DNA of 64,000 bases from Symsagittifera roscoffensis (GCF_963678635.1 NC_087065.1:37163888-37227887), one strand, 5' to 3'. Positions 46,101 to 58,365 are shown, numbered from the stretch's first letter. Translations and numbers: made by a program. The notes: a model not told the origin generated them from the sequence alone.

Positions 46101-49100
46101 CAGAAAAAATTGTCAATCATGAATTTTTTCTTGAAATTCAGATACCTTGAAAGTAATAAATTGTATCTCCGATTTTTGAAAGATGTCCATTTAGGTTATT
46201 ATTTATCTAAATCAAGCTTGAGTGTAAATGAGAGTTTTTAGGTGTGACTGGTCTAATGATACTTTGTTCACCTGAAAAATGATATTTTATGAAATCGATC
46301 CCCTCTAATCCGAAATTTTTGCCAAGGCTACTATTTCTGTCAAGGTAATTTTCCTTTTTTAAATTTTGTAAAGCTCAATTTTGTTAAGGTTTGCGTAGTT
46401 GTTTGCCTGTGGGCACAGTTTTGTTTATATGATATCTTCAAGAATTTCGGGAAAAAAACATATTTCAGAAAAATTAAGAGGCAAGAAAGATGGTTAGCGC
46501 CAATTTCGGTCTGCTCATTTACACAAACAAACGATTTTACTTTTTCCTACCAGTTTTTTTTTCCAGCCATTCTCGTTCAGATTTGTTCTCAACTTTTATG
46601 CTCAATTTATATGGCGAGTGAATTAGTAGCCAGCATTTTGTTCGCTTTATTAGGGGCTCAGTATTTACCATTAGATGATATGTAAAGTCTGTTAGGCAGC
46701 TAGGACAGTTGGTTCAGCCAGGAAATTGTGTACTTGCTAATCTGAAAATCCGCAGTTTGACTCCTGTGGTTGGCTTTTTTTCTTGACACTTACATAGGTC
46801 GTGTTGATTTTTTGTTTTTTATTTGGGAAAACTTCAGTTTCCCGAATTTCTTTGTTTTATTTGAGTTCATTGGCACTTTTCCAATTGTTTGTTTGCTATT
46901 TTTACGTCCCTTTTTGCATTTAATATGCTCATGTTTTCGAAGCGTGCAGCTTCGCTTTTGTTTGTAAATATTGTTCAGGCAAAATATTGCTGTATCAGAT
47001 TTCTATAAAAATTACTTGCCTCGTTGCTTAAATTCTTTTTGCTACTGGGCTGTTTCACGCAATAGATACGTCAAAATTTAGCCTAATTTTGTGATTTACA
47101 AGGTAGAACTGCGAACAACGAGTACCCATACAGGCATTGTTGAAGTCATATTTGAAAAATAGATCAAGAGTAGTCAAAATAGGCTGGAAATTGTCGAAAT
47201 TGAAAACTATTCACTCTGGAGTTTCACAGCAATCAGTGCTCGGGCCACTACTGTTCATTTAATTGATAAATGATTTACCACTGATTACAAACTCAGTGAA
47301 CATATATTTATACGCTGATGATACGGCAGTGAAGCAAAAAAAATCAAAACTTACACCAATACAATGAGGATCTATCAAAATAAGAAATTGGTTGAAAATC
47401 AATAAGCTTACTCTGAACCTAAACATAAATTTTACTAGAAAAATAACCACAGGAACAGACAAAATAAAAAAGGAACCGATGATGTTAAAAAGGGGCTCTA
47501 TACTAAATATTTGGGCATTCACATGGGCTCAGAATTATATTTCAAATTTCATATTAACTTTCTTGTCAAAAAATGAATATTTTCTGTGGGTTGCTCTACC
47601 GATAACGTGACCTACTAACGACAGCACAGCTAATTAAACCCTGTCTGCTGAGAAATCTATGATATGAAAACAATTTCTTATTATTATTATTATTATTAAT
47701 ATTATTAATTGTTTTTATTGCCCCTTGAGTTATTTATGGCAATGTATCGACGATTCGATTCATAAATGAACATATAAAGTGAATGAAGGGTCAGAAGTAT
47801 TCAAGGGCTGCCGAATTTTGAGATATTTTTATGATTATACTGCGAGCGTCCGTGTAGTAGTACGAATTTTTTGTTCTAACCTAATGCGCAAAAAAAGTGT
47901 TCATAAAAAATTGTCACTTATTTTTTTGGCGCTTTTGCTTTAATCACGCTTTTGCTTTATTTGTGGCTTAATAATTTTTTAAACGTGGTTAATGTGAGAG
48001 ACTCATCTCTAGTTGCAGATCGAATCCGAGACGTAGCCGATTCTTTTCACTAATTTGAAGCTTATTTATACCTTTTTCTTATTGCAGTTTAAAGAGCTGT
48101 TTTTTGTCATGTTCTCGCTAGTGTTTGCGAAGCGCAACTTCGCCTCTGTGTTAACTAATACATTGTTCCAATTTTTTTCCATTTTTGGATGATTCATTTT
48201 TGTACTCACATTCAGCTGGTTCCAGAAGGTTTGCTACTACTTCCGAATCTTTCCTGTGCCTCTGTGAAAAACAAAGCAGGAAAAATTGTAGTGCTTTTGG
48301 ATCTCTCTAAATGAAAAATAGAAACTTCCGATTGGCTAGATTCGATATTATGCGTATCGAATCAGATCCGCATAAACTAAAGAAGGAAGGTTAAGTATTT
48401 TTTATACTGGAATTGATTATTTATTAATTGTATGCATAAACTTTTTTGCGCAGAACGTCAACTCAGGTCAACTCCCATGATAAGGCAAGTGAAGCTATCC
48501 TTGTACATGGAGGATTGACAGGGACCCCCCTGATTGGAGCAAAATTATACTACTTGTGTATTTGTAGATACTGTAAATGTCTTGACTATGAAGAGTTATT
48601 AAAGAGATAATTTTTGACAACTAATTGAGCCGCGAAAAAGCTACCGATATGTAGACATTCCTTCGAATTTTTTGTGTTGTTTTCTTTTTAAGGAACATGC
48701 TTATTATTTCTCTTCTAGCGGCAAAAGAGAAAACCAGAACCTGGAAATTAAATGTTGACCAGAAACATCCTATGGAACGGAAAACCAAAAAGTTATCAAC
48801 AAGTCCGGGCGATGAGCCAGCTTTGAACACGTATCAGTACGCGGCCGAAGCCCTTTACCTGTCTCGTCCAATCATGTTTCTAGCGTCTCGCTACATATCT
48901 GGAGGTGACTCATACAAACCGTGGTTTGTCTCATTTGTCACCGAAATGTCAAGGTTAGAAATAGAAGCAGTCATATCACTTTTTTCCTAATTCACCCGGT
49001 TCTCTCAATGAAACCAGATTTCTTTATACTTAATACTGCTACAGATCTTTTTTCATGTTGGAGGTTTTTTAGGGACTTGTATAAAGCAGGTAGCCAGCTT

Positions 49101-50026
49101 ATGTTTTGCCTTCACCTGAATTTAAATTTATTTGACCTGAAGACTAATTGTTGGGTACGAAATTGGCATTACAGGTGTTTAACTTTTTTCATACGTAATG
49201 TGTACTCAATGTTCAGCCTGATTCTGCATGACTTTGGGCTGCATGTGCGGAAGGAGACTTGTGGTCAGCTGGCGTCCGAGGGAGAGAGGAAGGAACTGAA
49301 GAGAAGAACAACCCTCATGCTACTCTACATGCTGAGGTCTCCCTTCTACGAAAACATATGCGAGTAAGCTGACTTAATGGCTCTTTTCGTGTCATCTATG
49401 CATCCTATGGCTGAAATGCGCTAGTACTGAGTGTATTTTGAATTGAAAAGTCACGTCCAAAATAGATTTGCTTTCCTGTGTTCTGCTCACTTAGTTTTAC
49501 TTTGAGTTTTCTCGTTTTTTGTTCAGACAGAACTTGACTGCCGCCTTTCTGGTCATCACTTCTTGTATTCCTGGTAGCTACATCATTCTGAGTGAGTATA
49601 AATTTTAAGACTGTGCTTTGAATGACAAGCTGCTCGGTTAGATGGAACTGATGTGCCCTCGTCATTCCTAGCCATGACTGAGAGTCAAAAAAATCTACTA
49701 AAATAGGGTGCTTGTTCTACAACTGGCTTGAAAATGGCTTGTTAAAATACAAAGAAGTCTTGAAAATATAATCAACTTTTTGCTTATGAATTGGTACATT
49801 GGATCGTGCGCAGAATGCTTGTAAAATTATTTTAAATAATGCATGTTTCTACAGAAAATATTCAAAAAAATGTAATTATCCAGTTTTTGACCGAAAAAAA
49901 AACTTTGAAGAAAGAAACGATGTTTTTCCCGATATGTGACGAAAATTAGTTTCTCTTGTTTTAGAACCTCTGATGGATTATCTGCCGCAGTGGCAGAAGG
50001 CGTATTTCAATGTATGGGGCAGATAG
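40191..50026 (+). CDS. PEX16: Peroxisomal membrane protein PEX16, 10 exons
   Basis: Exons: 40191-40302, 43581-43619, 43695-43771, 43993-44166, 44341-44397, 44480-44696, 48719-48953, 49217-49363, 49527-49591, 49965-50026; 1185 nt, 394 residues (human PEX16 has 336). All phases agree. Family landmarks in order: an N-terminal block ending LLSYFLA (31-37), SELMYSASSLI around 48-58, ALECFEVFFEV about 88-98, a membrane-prone segment about 112-133, a variable charged region about 165-250, YAAEALYLSRP about 260-270, KPWF about 287-290, ELKRRTTLMLLYMLRSPFY about 326-344, and the C-terminal PLMDYLPQWQKAYF (376-389). PEX16 sits in the ER and peroxisome membranes and recruits PEX3 for insertion of peroxisomal membrane proteins. 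Exons 5 and 6 are the least conserved and could differ. The start ATG at 40191 gives the same distance to the first landmark as in human PEX16; an in-frame ATG follows at 40203. Confidence 0.93.
40957..42960 (+). repeat. Diverged direct duplication inside PEX16 intron 1
   Basis: The copies, about 1.4 kb apart, share CTGAAAGCCGA, GAACRATAAAAGCAGTCA, a TTGCTCCGA block, CAAAAGCAGGTRCTACAAAT and a final CTCCTTAATAAA. The second copy starts near 42470. Identity is modest, so the duplication is old. Confidence 0.6.
41811..41847. repeat. Perfect 15-bp hairpin with 7-base loop
   Basis: TTACTCCTTAATAAA, loop TTGTTGC, then TTTATTAAGGAGTAA. The stem is exact. It lies within the first copy of the intron duplication; the second copy keeps only one arm (near 42925). 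Confidence 0.8.
44803..45357 (+). mobile_element. Hairpin-ended element with glycine-like tRNA segment
   Basis: It opens with the perfect hairpin ACACAAGCAAAGCTTGTGT and the family text TATAGTATGAAGTC. The tRNA-like part at about 45010-45085 has A box TAGCGTAGAGG and B box GGTTCGAACGTGG. Downstream are AATGCGTCATAATTGGC and GGCGTGCGTCACTTAAGAAA, shared with the element at 62808. The 3' end is TGAAGTGCAAGTTCGCCC followed by TTGTGTT, a drifted terminal hairpin. Length 555 bp. Confidence 0.75.
45409..45960 (+). mobile_element. Hairpin-ended element, 3' truncated
   Basis: The 5' hairpin reads ACACTTGCGAGC and GCGAGCGTAGTGT, then AATTGTACGAC. The interior matches the long form at 28599 (GCATGTGCTTTGACATTCGA, TTAGCACAGTTGATGC). 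A decayed tRNA-like piece lies near 45845-45905. No 3' hairpin was found. It begins only 51 bases behind the previous element, in the same orientation. Confidence 0.65.
46693..46780 (+). repeat. tRNA-like fragment (SINE head or tRNA pseudogene)
   Basis: A-box-like CTAGGACAGTTGGTTCAG at 46700 and B-box-like GTTTGACTCC at 46754 are spaced as in a tRNA, and a run of seven T follows as a pol III stop. The acceptor stem does not pair, so this is not a working tRNA gene. Confidence 0.5.
47095..47600 (+). pseudogene. Non-LTR retrotransposon reverse transcriptase fragment
   Basis: On the + strand, with a stop codon inside, the translation gives SYLKNRSRVVKI, then GVSQQSVLGPLLFI (a drifted GVPQGSVLGP box), then NDLPLITNS and the catalytic LYADDTAV box. 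These are known LINE reverse-transcriptase motifs in the correct order. The fragment is truncated on both sides and lies in a PEX16 intron in sense orientation. Confidence 0.8.
47843..48150 (+). mobile_element. Hairpin-ended tRNA-containing element, short complete form
   Basis: Starts near GCGAGCGTCCGTGTAGTAGT, followed by ACGAATTTTTTGTTC and CGCAAAAAAAGTGTTCAT. A tRNA-like segment lies at about 47985-48045 (GTGGTTAATGTGAGAGACTC, then CAGATCGAATCCGAGACG). It ends GTTCTCGCTAGTGTTTGC and the hairpin GCGAAG-CGCAA-CTTCGC, then CTCTGTGTT. At 308 bp it closely parallels the copy at 33551. Confidence 0.75.
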
Positions 50027-50559
50027 CAAGTCTGCAGATATCCAGCAGCTGTCAATTTCAGTGGCCTAAATTTTTCATTTGTGACTTGATGAAATTTTTA
50101 AAAGAATTGTCTAATATGATGTAGCTTTGAAAGAAAATTTTTTTCACTCTATCTCAATTTTACTCGGAATAACTCATGTGAACATAAAATGAATTCCAAT
50201 TTATTGAAAAATTCAATAAGCAAAGAAAACTTAGTAATGTCAAAGTCCCCAAATTCATCTCGCTGAAAAAGTTGACAAAGTTACCTTAAAAATTACCATA
50301 AGTTAAATCAGCAGATAAAGCAAAAAGTGCTCACTCTAACCTTACTTCAAGCCACCTCATCCACTACCTTAATTCGTCTCAAGTTTACCTTGAAAATTGT
50401 GGGGAACTGTTTTAAATTTTACTTCAAGTCACCCCAAGTTTACCTGTAAAATTTTACCTTAACTATGAAGGTAAAACTATCTTAAGCCACCTAAGCTATA
50501 TTCACTTGAATTCACAGCTGAGGAAGTAAAATATATACTAGATGGAATGTATAGATCAA

Positions 50560-51770
50560 AGAATGCAAAAATTCAGAACAAAATGCTAGCAAATTATGAT
50601 CGGCAATTTAAACAAAAACATTTAACAAAGAAAGTACACGAATTGTTTAGGTTAAAAGAAGCTCGTTTTTGAACCAGATAGTTTTTAAGGTCTCTTGAGA
50701 AAAAGGGTAGGGTAGATTCAAAGCTTAAGACATTCAGTTTTATAAGTTCGTTTGCAGTACGGACAACTGATGAAGAAGTTGTTGTCAGATTTGAATCGTC
50801 TTGTATGTTTAAATGCAAACTGATTTGTACTAGCAGAACAAGTAGAGTTTGTGGACTTAATCAATTCCAATTCAACCTTGATGTCGACTGTTTTTGTGCC
50901 AAATTTTCCATAACAAATTGACATCAGTACGTATTAGCATGTTGAGCATCTGTAGCCATTTGTCACAGTCATTCGATTTTGACACCCATTTAAGAACGCG
51001 TTTTTGAAAACTTTCGAGTGTGCGAAGGCTGTGTTTTGAAGGTGACCATGCAATGGAGCTAAAAAGTAACACGGATAGAATTATATTGATCGATAGAGTA
51101 AAAGTTTACGTTGCTGTTTAACTTGAAAAGGCACATTTCTCCGTAGAAAATTAAAGGTTTTGTTGCTTTTGGCAAGTTTAAGGTCAATATACGAATTCCA
51201 ATTGAGTTGGTTTTTGATAATCAGGCCCAAGTCTTTAATATCCTCGACAAATTCTAATTCCATTGTAAAAATGTATTGTGGATAGCCAAAACTCTTGGTT
51301 TATAAAGGATGAAACGAAAGTCCATTTAACTTTGCCCATTCAGAAAGTGTGTCAATATCACGTTGAATCTTTTTAGGCGATGATCTTGAATGTAGTTTTA
51401 AGTCATCGCAAAATAAAAAATAAACACTATAAACAATTTAACCAGGAAGATCATCAATAAATAACAAAAAGAAGGACCCAGAACGCTACCCTGAGGGACA
51501 CCAGAAGTCATAAAGATAAGATGTAAACAGATTAATGAAATCAAAATCAAAGCCAAGGGCACAGAGTTTTTTAACAGTAAATGATGAGACACTGAATCAA
51601 ATGCCTTTTGTATATCAAAATAGAAAGATAAACATGGAAGGTTGTTATCATGGTTGGCATAAATAAGATCCAAATAAGTTATTATCTGCGATACAGTACT
51701 TCGAGAAACAATTAGAAAATCTTGAATATTAAGGTACAACATCGCTTCGCACGCACTGAACTTGCAAGTC
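50560..51770 (-). pseudogene. LINE reverse transcriptase remnant (CR1/jockey-like)
   Basis: Read on the minus strand the region gives, in order, a palm block with FDIQKAFDSVSHHLLL, SGVPQGSVLGP, a catalytic FCDD box (near 51395-51405), SEWAKLNGLSF, then KDLGLIIKNQLNW, NFLRRNVPF and a late block with AWSPSKHSLRTLESFQKRV. These are known consecutive motifs of jockey/CR1-type non-LTR retrotransposons. The parts lie in different frames with stops between them, so it is dead. The 5' portion (endonuclease) is missing, which is typical 5' truncation. Confidence 0.87.
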
Positions 51771-51805
51771 GTTTACAGGGCCGGGTTGGCCTGCACCATT
51801 AGGTC

Positions 51806-53660
51806 CAATTTAATATAGATACATCAGTTAAATGGAAGACAAAGTTATTGTTTACTCTAATCGGAAATCATTTGAATTGAATTATGCGATTTTTTTCAGA
51901 CCACAAATATAAACAATGGATGTCAAGCAGAAGCCGGAAGAAAACTATAGGTGTTTTGCACTCGAAAGTTTAAAAAACAAATTAAGTGCTTTTTTGAACA
52001 CTCAATTACAAGCCCATTGCAAGTTTTTTTCTGGGACAAAAACTTCTGTACATTTTTGTCAGTACTATCACGAAACAGCCCAGCATATAAACAATTTTTC
52101 TCGACGAGAAGGCATTTAACTTTAAAGCAAATCAGTACTTTGAAGAGACGAATACGGGGACTTCATTTTCTGTACTGCGATATTTATTCCAGCACTTCAA
52201 AAAAATTTCCGTCAACCTTATTGAAATAAAAACATTTCTATAAAAATTTTACGCAAAAATCCATTCAAAAACAAATAAGAAGAAGCGTTTTTCAGGTCAA
52301 AAAATTGCCAAACCATTTTCATTGGTTTATTTAAGTTTTAAAAAAAAGTTAAAAAAATCAACAATATGTCCTAACCAGCTTTCAAACTAGTTGTTTACAT
52401 CACACTCAAGCTTTTTAATGTACATCGGAAAACTTCTATACTTGATGCATTAAAATCTTTGTTTGCTATGGCTAAATTGACAAAAATTTCCATTTAAATA
52501 TTCGAAATTTTATGAGATCACCATCTCTAAACATTTATTCTGCCAAAGTGCTCATCTGTCCTATCTTTTCGCAGCATGAATTTTTCTACGAAATATCTCT
52601 TCAAGGTGACCAGAGTCGAATCAAGTACCTTTAAGTTATTCTTTAGTATTGAAGCTTTCAAGATTTTGTTTCTCGAAAACATAAAGGAATACTGGAACGT
52701 CAAGCAAAAGCCTGAAGTAAACTTTTAACGTTCGCAGTCGACAAAATGATAAACAAAGCAAGTGTTAAAATTGAACACTCAGTTGTAATGCCGCAAGACA
52801 AATGTTTTTTATAAGACAAATTCATGTCAGTACTATTTAAAAAACAGCCCAATATGTACAAGCAACGACACGAATAGAACGCTAACAATTTAACAGCAAA
52901 TCGGTAATTCGAAGAAAAAGGCCAGGGAAGTCGTTTTTTGTACTGCTATACCTATGACAGCACTTCAAAAAAAACATCTCATCGACCTTATTGAACAATG
53001 GAATTTCAAGCAGAAGCCGGAAGAAAACTATAGGTCTTTTGCACTCGACTGTTTAATAAACATATTAAATGCTATTGTCAACATTCAGTTGTAAGACCCT
53101 TGAAATTTTTTTCAATAGGACAAAAACTTTTGTACAACTCATGTCAGTACTATGAAGAAACATCTCAGCATATAAAAATTTTCACTAGATGAGAAAGCAT
53201 ATAACTTTAAAGCAAGTCGACACTTTGAAGAGAAAAATGTGGGAACTTCATTTTCTGTACTGCGATTTTTATGCCAGCACTTCAAAATGATCTCACCAAC
53301 CTTATTGAGATAGAGACACATTTCTTCAATTATTGATCAAAGCGAAATAGGAAAATGTGACACTCGTTTCTATCCTTATCTATGAACTTCGTATAAAAGA
53401 GCCGCACCGGAAAAGTCTGGACCGTTACTGATAAAAATGCAGGAAGACAACCAAATTAAATGTATTAGAAAAAAGAGCAGTTATCAAATACACCTATCAG
53501 TTAAATGTGAGACGAAGTAAGATTTTACCTTAAAGCTTATAACTATCCTAATCGGGATTTATTTGAAGCAAAGTTTATGGGAACTTTTTTTATCAAACAT
53601 GAATTTTGGAAGGTCAAGCAGAAGCCGAAGCAAACTTTCGTTTCCAATGATTACTTGGTA
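51806..53660 (+). repeat. Cluster of three to four copies of a 320-bp repeat
   Basis: Copies lie at about 51913-52232, 52683-52998 and 52997-53320, with a partial fourth from about 53600. Shared landmarks: GTCAAGCAGAAGCCGGAAG, TCAGTACTA, a CAGCCCAGCATATAAA phrase, a TTTCTGTACTGCGATWTTTA phrase, CCAGCACTTCAAAA and a CCTTATTGA end. Copies 2 and 3 are directly adjacent. Sequence ahead of copies 1 and 4 also matches (CATCAGTTAAATG and related), so the full unit is longer. Frames differ between copies and contain stops. Confidence 0.75.
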
Positions 53661-55194
53661 GGTTCGAAGATTTAGATGAAAGAAACAGCTTGGACTTAAA
53701 GGCTACGTCAAAGCGGAAAAATTGTTGAAAAAAAAAACAGTAAGACCGACAAACACGCAGCGACGAATTTTTTTTTCAAATGAGCTAACAGATGGAATCA
53801 TTATTAGCATTAGCAGAAATACCCCTGTAGTTTTGGAAAAATTTTGAATCAATAATTTTGAAACTTGCGTTTCGAAAAAAAAATCTGATTATTGCTTTTT
53901 TACTTTAAATCCAGTTTCCGTTTCAGTTTCGGAGACGAAAAATGCAATTTCATTGTGACTGTTATACATAACAAATTTGTCTGAGTTTAAAGTTGTAAAG
54001 TATTTGCAGACAGTTTCAGCTCCAAGTCAATGTTTTCTGACGTCACTCAATCCATGCGATTGATATATCACGCTTGGTCTGACATGTAAAACTATATGAA
54101 CCTTTGTTATTTATTATCTTCATTGCCCATTGTCCGGAATGATAAACCATTGTTGTTGTGGATTCGAAAGAAATGTTAAATATGAGAAAACTGGAGTTGA
54201 GCAGAGACTTCATCCTTCTTTTACATCAAAGCTTACAATAAATCCGGTATTTTACCAAAATTAAGGAACTGTATGCGAAACAAGTGCAGCAGCGAAATCT
54301 AACTGCTTATGTATATGTGGACATAAATCAACCAATACGTTTTTTTTCATATCAAATCAAAGTTGTGCGGTTATTGGAGACAATGTGAAGAAAAGAAAGC
54401 GTAAATTTATTCTTTTCCAAATAGGGAGAACTTGTGCAATCTTCGCAAAGCTTTTAAGCTGCCATTCATTTTTTTGATGTTTTTTAACTAATTCAAGTAT
54501 TGTATCAGGCCTGAGTAAACATGAACAATTTTATAAGTCTTAGGTCAAAACTTATACCATTATCCTGAATAAAAAAGTTTTTCTACGGTGAATCAAGATG
54601 AGCCTAACAAAACAGGAATTGGAGAGTGAAATGATTTTTAAGCTTTCAATTACTTCAAACTTAATCGAAATTTTAACAAAAAACAGTATCGCTTCTTACC
54701 AAATCAAGAGTTGCTCTTTTAATCTGTTCATAAGTTCCGAGCTAACAAAATCTACAGAAAAATTGCGATATGCAAATTGATTCACGCTACGCTCATTATA
54801 TACTCAAAAAGTATTTGAATATACATCTGAGTTTAACGGATTACAATCAAAATATCGGGGAAACTGAAATTTCACCGAAAAAAGTAAAATTGATCTTTAA
54901 TAAAATTGCTTCCACTAGACAAAACTTGTTTGTTTTCTTGAATTTTTATGTGCCGAAAAAGTTTGCATCTCTTGATACCTTGTCAGATAAAAATAACGCG
55001 ATGCCTTTTCAGAGTTTGGTGACTCAACAATGATTTTTTTGGAAAAAAAAATCTTTTAGTTGTATTTTTTTTACATTGAAATTACTCGTACTACTCTGAA
55101 CTGCTTCATTGAGATAGGGTATAGATTTCCAAATGTGATAAGATTGGTAAAAGAAATTGATTGTTTTAAGATATAAAATAGAGTTTTTAATGCA

Positions 55195-56790
55195 TTAAGT
55201 TATAATGTTTTAGTGCCATGGCAAGTAAATACTAAAAAAATCGACTTTTCTTGCAAAAATCTGAAGTTTTTGAAAAAAATTTCAGAAGTTTTAATTTTGT
55301 TTTGGTAATTTTTTTAATTGTTTTTTATCCAATGTAAATTATCAACGGCATATCACGCTTAAATTGTAATTTAAAACCCAAATTGTATAACAATTGATAT
55401 TATGTTAAAACACCCAAACGAGTTTTTTTTTTATTGTTTCTGCCTTAAAAATCGGAGTTTTTTATTTCCTCAAATTTGATTTACGGTGAAATTCAATTTA
55501 GTTTGAGTCATGATGCGTTTTACAAAGTGTTCTAACTATCCACAGCAAGGTGCATATAAGGTATGCCTATGTTGAGGCCTAGATGAAATGGATCTGAAAC
55601 CTCCGAGTATCAAAAAACAACTGAGGTAACTGTACTTTCTTGAAAAATTTAAGTTTATTCCTTTTAGACTCAAAATCTGTCCAAAAGTCTCCACACTGCA
55701 ACTTTTCTATGTATACTCAACTGGCTTTCTGTCCAAATAAAAAACGTGGTAAGCAGAATTAATTTAAGTGATCAACTATAGCAAAATTTCTTAACATCTT
55801 TTACCAAACTTTTTTTAAATTAAGTTTATGATTAGATTTCACCTCAGATTTGCTTCAGAGATTAACCTTAATAAACTTCATTCACCTTTAACGATACCAA
55901 ATTTGATATGAATATTACGAAAGACTTTTCAGAAGTTGTAGTTTTTTTAGCAAGATTCATTCAGCACTAATAAATCGTTAAAAATTCTTGATTTTCGTTA
56001 AATACTTAGATGTAGTTTGCAAAAACTGTGTTTGAACTTCCCTCCAATTGTGTACCTTTTCAAATACTAGAAAGGCAATTGTGAATAAAAACTTGGATAA
56101 ATTGTGACAGTAAATATACGTGTCAATTATAGAAGTAGATTAAGACACAGCGCGTTAGCTTTTTGAATAAATTTGAGCTAATCTTTGAGAAAAATTCGAG
56201 GTGAAATCTAATCATCGCTTTTTTTCAAGACGTTTTCAAAAAATAAGAATAATGAATATAAGTGATCATTTGAAATCATGCTGTTAAGTTTGTTTTTCTT
56301 TACTTTGACAGAATGCCAGTTGAGTATCAGTTTAAAAGGTGTAATGTGGAGAATTTTGGACAGAATTGAGTCTAATAGGAAAAAACAACTAAAATTTTTC
56401 AAGAAAGTAGGGAATATCGGAGTTTTCAGCTAGGTTTCAACATATTCATACTTAATATGAACATTGCTTTGTATAGTTAGAACACTTGTTAAACTACTTC
56501 ATGACTCATTTTAGATCAAATTTTTTAATTAATTTTTGAATGAAAAATGAAAAAAAAAAATTTAAGGCAAAAACTACAAACATTTATTTCATTGTTCTAA
56601 CATAATACCAATTGTTATACCGTTTGGGTTTCAATTTACACTCTACATGCAATATACGGTTGATAGATTACAATTGAATAATAAACGATTACGTGAAAAG
56701 TTTTCACAAAACAATTTTAAGGTTTCTGAAAAGTTTTTCAAACACTAATTTTTTTGCACTAAAAGCTAGGTTTTTTAAATCATTTTCTGA
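55195..56790. repeat. Large imperfect inverted repeat, arms about 600 bp
   Basis: The left arm (about 55195-55870) and right arm (about 56165-56790) are inverted copies around a spacer of about 300 bp. Mirrored blocks include GTATAACAATTGATATTATG, GAGTCATGA, AGTGTTCTAACTATCCA, CTTGAAAAATTTAAGTT, TACTCAACTGGCTTTCTGTC and GATTAGATTTCACCTC. Identity is roughly 75-80 percent by eye. No terminal duplication was identified. A transcript through it would form a long hairpin. Confidence 0.8.
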
Positions 56791-57233
56791 CCGTGGTACT
56801 CAAACCTTATTTCATAATACATTGCAGATTCCATTCTATCTTAATACAATGGATTTCTTTTACCAATCTCAATTTATGGGGAAATCTATTCACTATCCTA
56901 ATACATGCCGAGTTCTTTCCTAATACATAACCGATATCTTGAATTTTAATTGCAAGGAACTTCTCTAGAAACTATCCTAAAAATAACTGATATCTTGAAT
57001 CATAATTGCATTTCACTGCTCTAGAAACCTTTCAAATGTCAAAAAATTCGGAAACTTCACGGAGTTTTTTAAATATTAGTGTCTTATGTGTTTCTGGCCG
57101 GAAAGTATTTTTTTGCTTCCTTCTTCTTAGTGCACCTCAGACTTGAAGCTTTCTTTTGATCATTTTCTACACTCTAAGGCTGTGTTTTTGAAATTTTTTC
57201 CCTTTTTGTTTTTCAAAGTTTCCAACACGTTTG

Positions 57234-57777
57234 CTTGTAACTTACATCTTGAGTTATAGCATCTTGTAACTCACATCTTGAACTTTAGCATCTTGTAGTT
57301 TACATCTTGAGCTTAAGCATTTTGTTACTCATATCTTGAGTTTTAGCATCTAGTAGCTTACACCTTGACTTTAGCATCTTGTAACTTACATTTTGAGCTT
57401 TAGGATTTTGTAACTTATTTCTTGAGCTTTAGCATCTTGTACCTTACATCTCGAGCTTTAGCATCTTCTAACCTACATCTTGAGCTTTAGCATCCTGTAA
57501 GTGACACTTTGAGCTTTAGCACCATGTAACTTACACCTTGAGCTTCAGCATCTTTTACTTACATTTTAAACTTAAGCGCCTTGTAACTTACATCTTGAGC
57601 TTTAGCATCATGTAAATTTTATATTGAGCTTTAGAATCTTGTAACTTACATCTTGCGCTCTAGGATCTTGTTACTTACATCCTGCGCTTCAGTGTTTTCT
57701 AACTTACAGCTTGAGCTTTAGCATCTTGTAAGTTAGATCTTGAGTTGTAGCATCTTTTAACTTACATCTCTGAGCTC
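57234..57777 (+). repeat. Minisatellite, 29-bp unit, about 19 copies
   Basis: The consensus is CATCTTGTAACTTACATCTT followed by GAGCTTTAG. I count 19 units by the GAGCTTTAG-like segment, with scattered substitutions and a few one-base indels. A 29-bp unit shifts frame each turn, and stops occur, so it is not a coding repeat. Confidence 0.9.
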
Positions 57778-58365
57778 TTAATTGACTATCTGATCAACAA
57801 ATAAAAAAATTAATGTTAAGTTTTCTTTTTAAATTGAGTTAAGAGTGCAGTTTCTGAAAAAAAGTTAAATTCTGATAAACGGTTTTCATAAAACAGTTTT
57901 GATAATTAAATGTGAGTTTTTTACGCAAGCGAGCAGAATGTAACAAGATCAGTTCAAGTTTTCCAACAAATTTTGCCATTTTTAGTGCAGAGTTTAATTG
58001 CTGCCCGATCTCTAAGAATAAATTGTTCGTAAAATGATAAATTCCATGCGTCAGGACTAAGCGAATCAGGCGAATGATTTTTGGACGCGATGTTCAAATG
58101 TTCAAATTTGAATCATGCATTCTGCGAGGTTTTTGTTTTGTTTGTGAAGCGGGAGGAATTTAGTTTTCAGGTCTTTTACTTTTTCTGTGACTTTTTTCGC
58201 GCATAATATAATACTGCAAATAAAAACTACAAATAGGGTCGAGTGAGATAATATAATAATAAAGCTTTTGCACTTTTGATTCCCTCGATGCAAAAAGTTT
58301 TCAAAACGGTTTCTCAAAACAAGCTCGACAAAAATTTTTGTCGTTTAAACGAGTTTATTGTGAAG

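Larger units (their letters stand above)
44697..48718 (+). other. PEX16 intron 6 (4.0 kb), repeat-rich
   Basis: The intron between the variable region and the conserved C-terminal half is almost filled with repeats: hairpin-ended elements at 44803-45357, 45409-45960 and 47843-48150, an intron-repeat fragment at 46000-46140, a tRNA-like piece at 46693-46780, a LINE fragment at about 47095-47600 and a (TTA)n microsatellite at about 47677-47706. Nothing recognisable was seen in 48155-48718. Confidence 0.75.

Noticed and set aside
48921-49367. 148-codon frame, the longest in the PEX16 region
   Set aside because: It crosses an intron in a shifted frame; the conserved PEX16 residues are in another frame of the same bases, joined by clear splice sites.
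54598-55033. Two adjoining frames (60 and 87 codons) in different phases, as if a broken gene
   Set aside because: No motif or family resemblance could be seen; AT-rich sequence easily produces such lysine- and asparagine-rich frames.
57234-57777. Possible CRISPR-like or coding repeat
   Set aside because: Units are contiguous with no unique spacers, and a 29-bp period with stops excludes a coding repeat.
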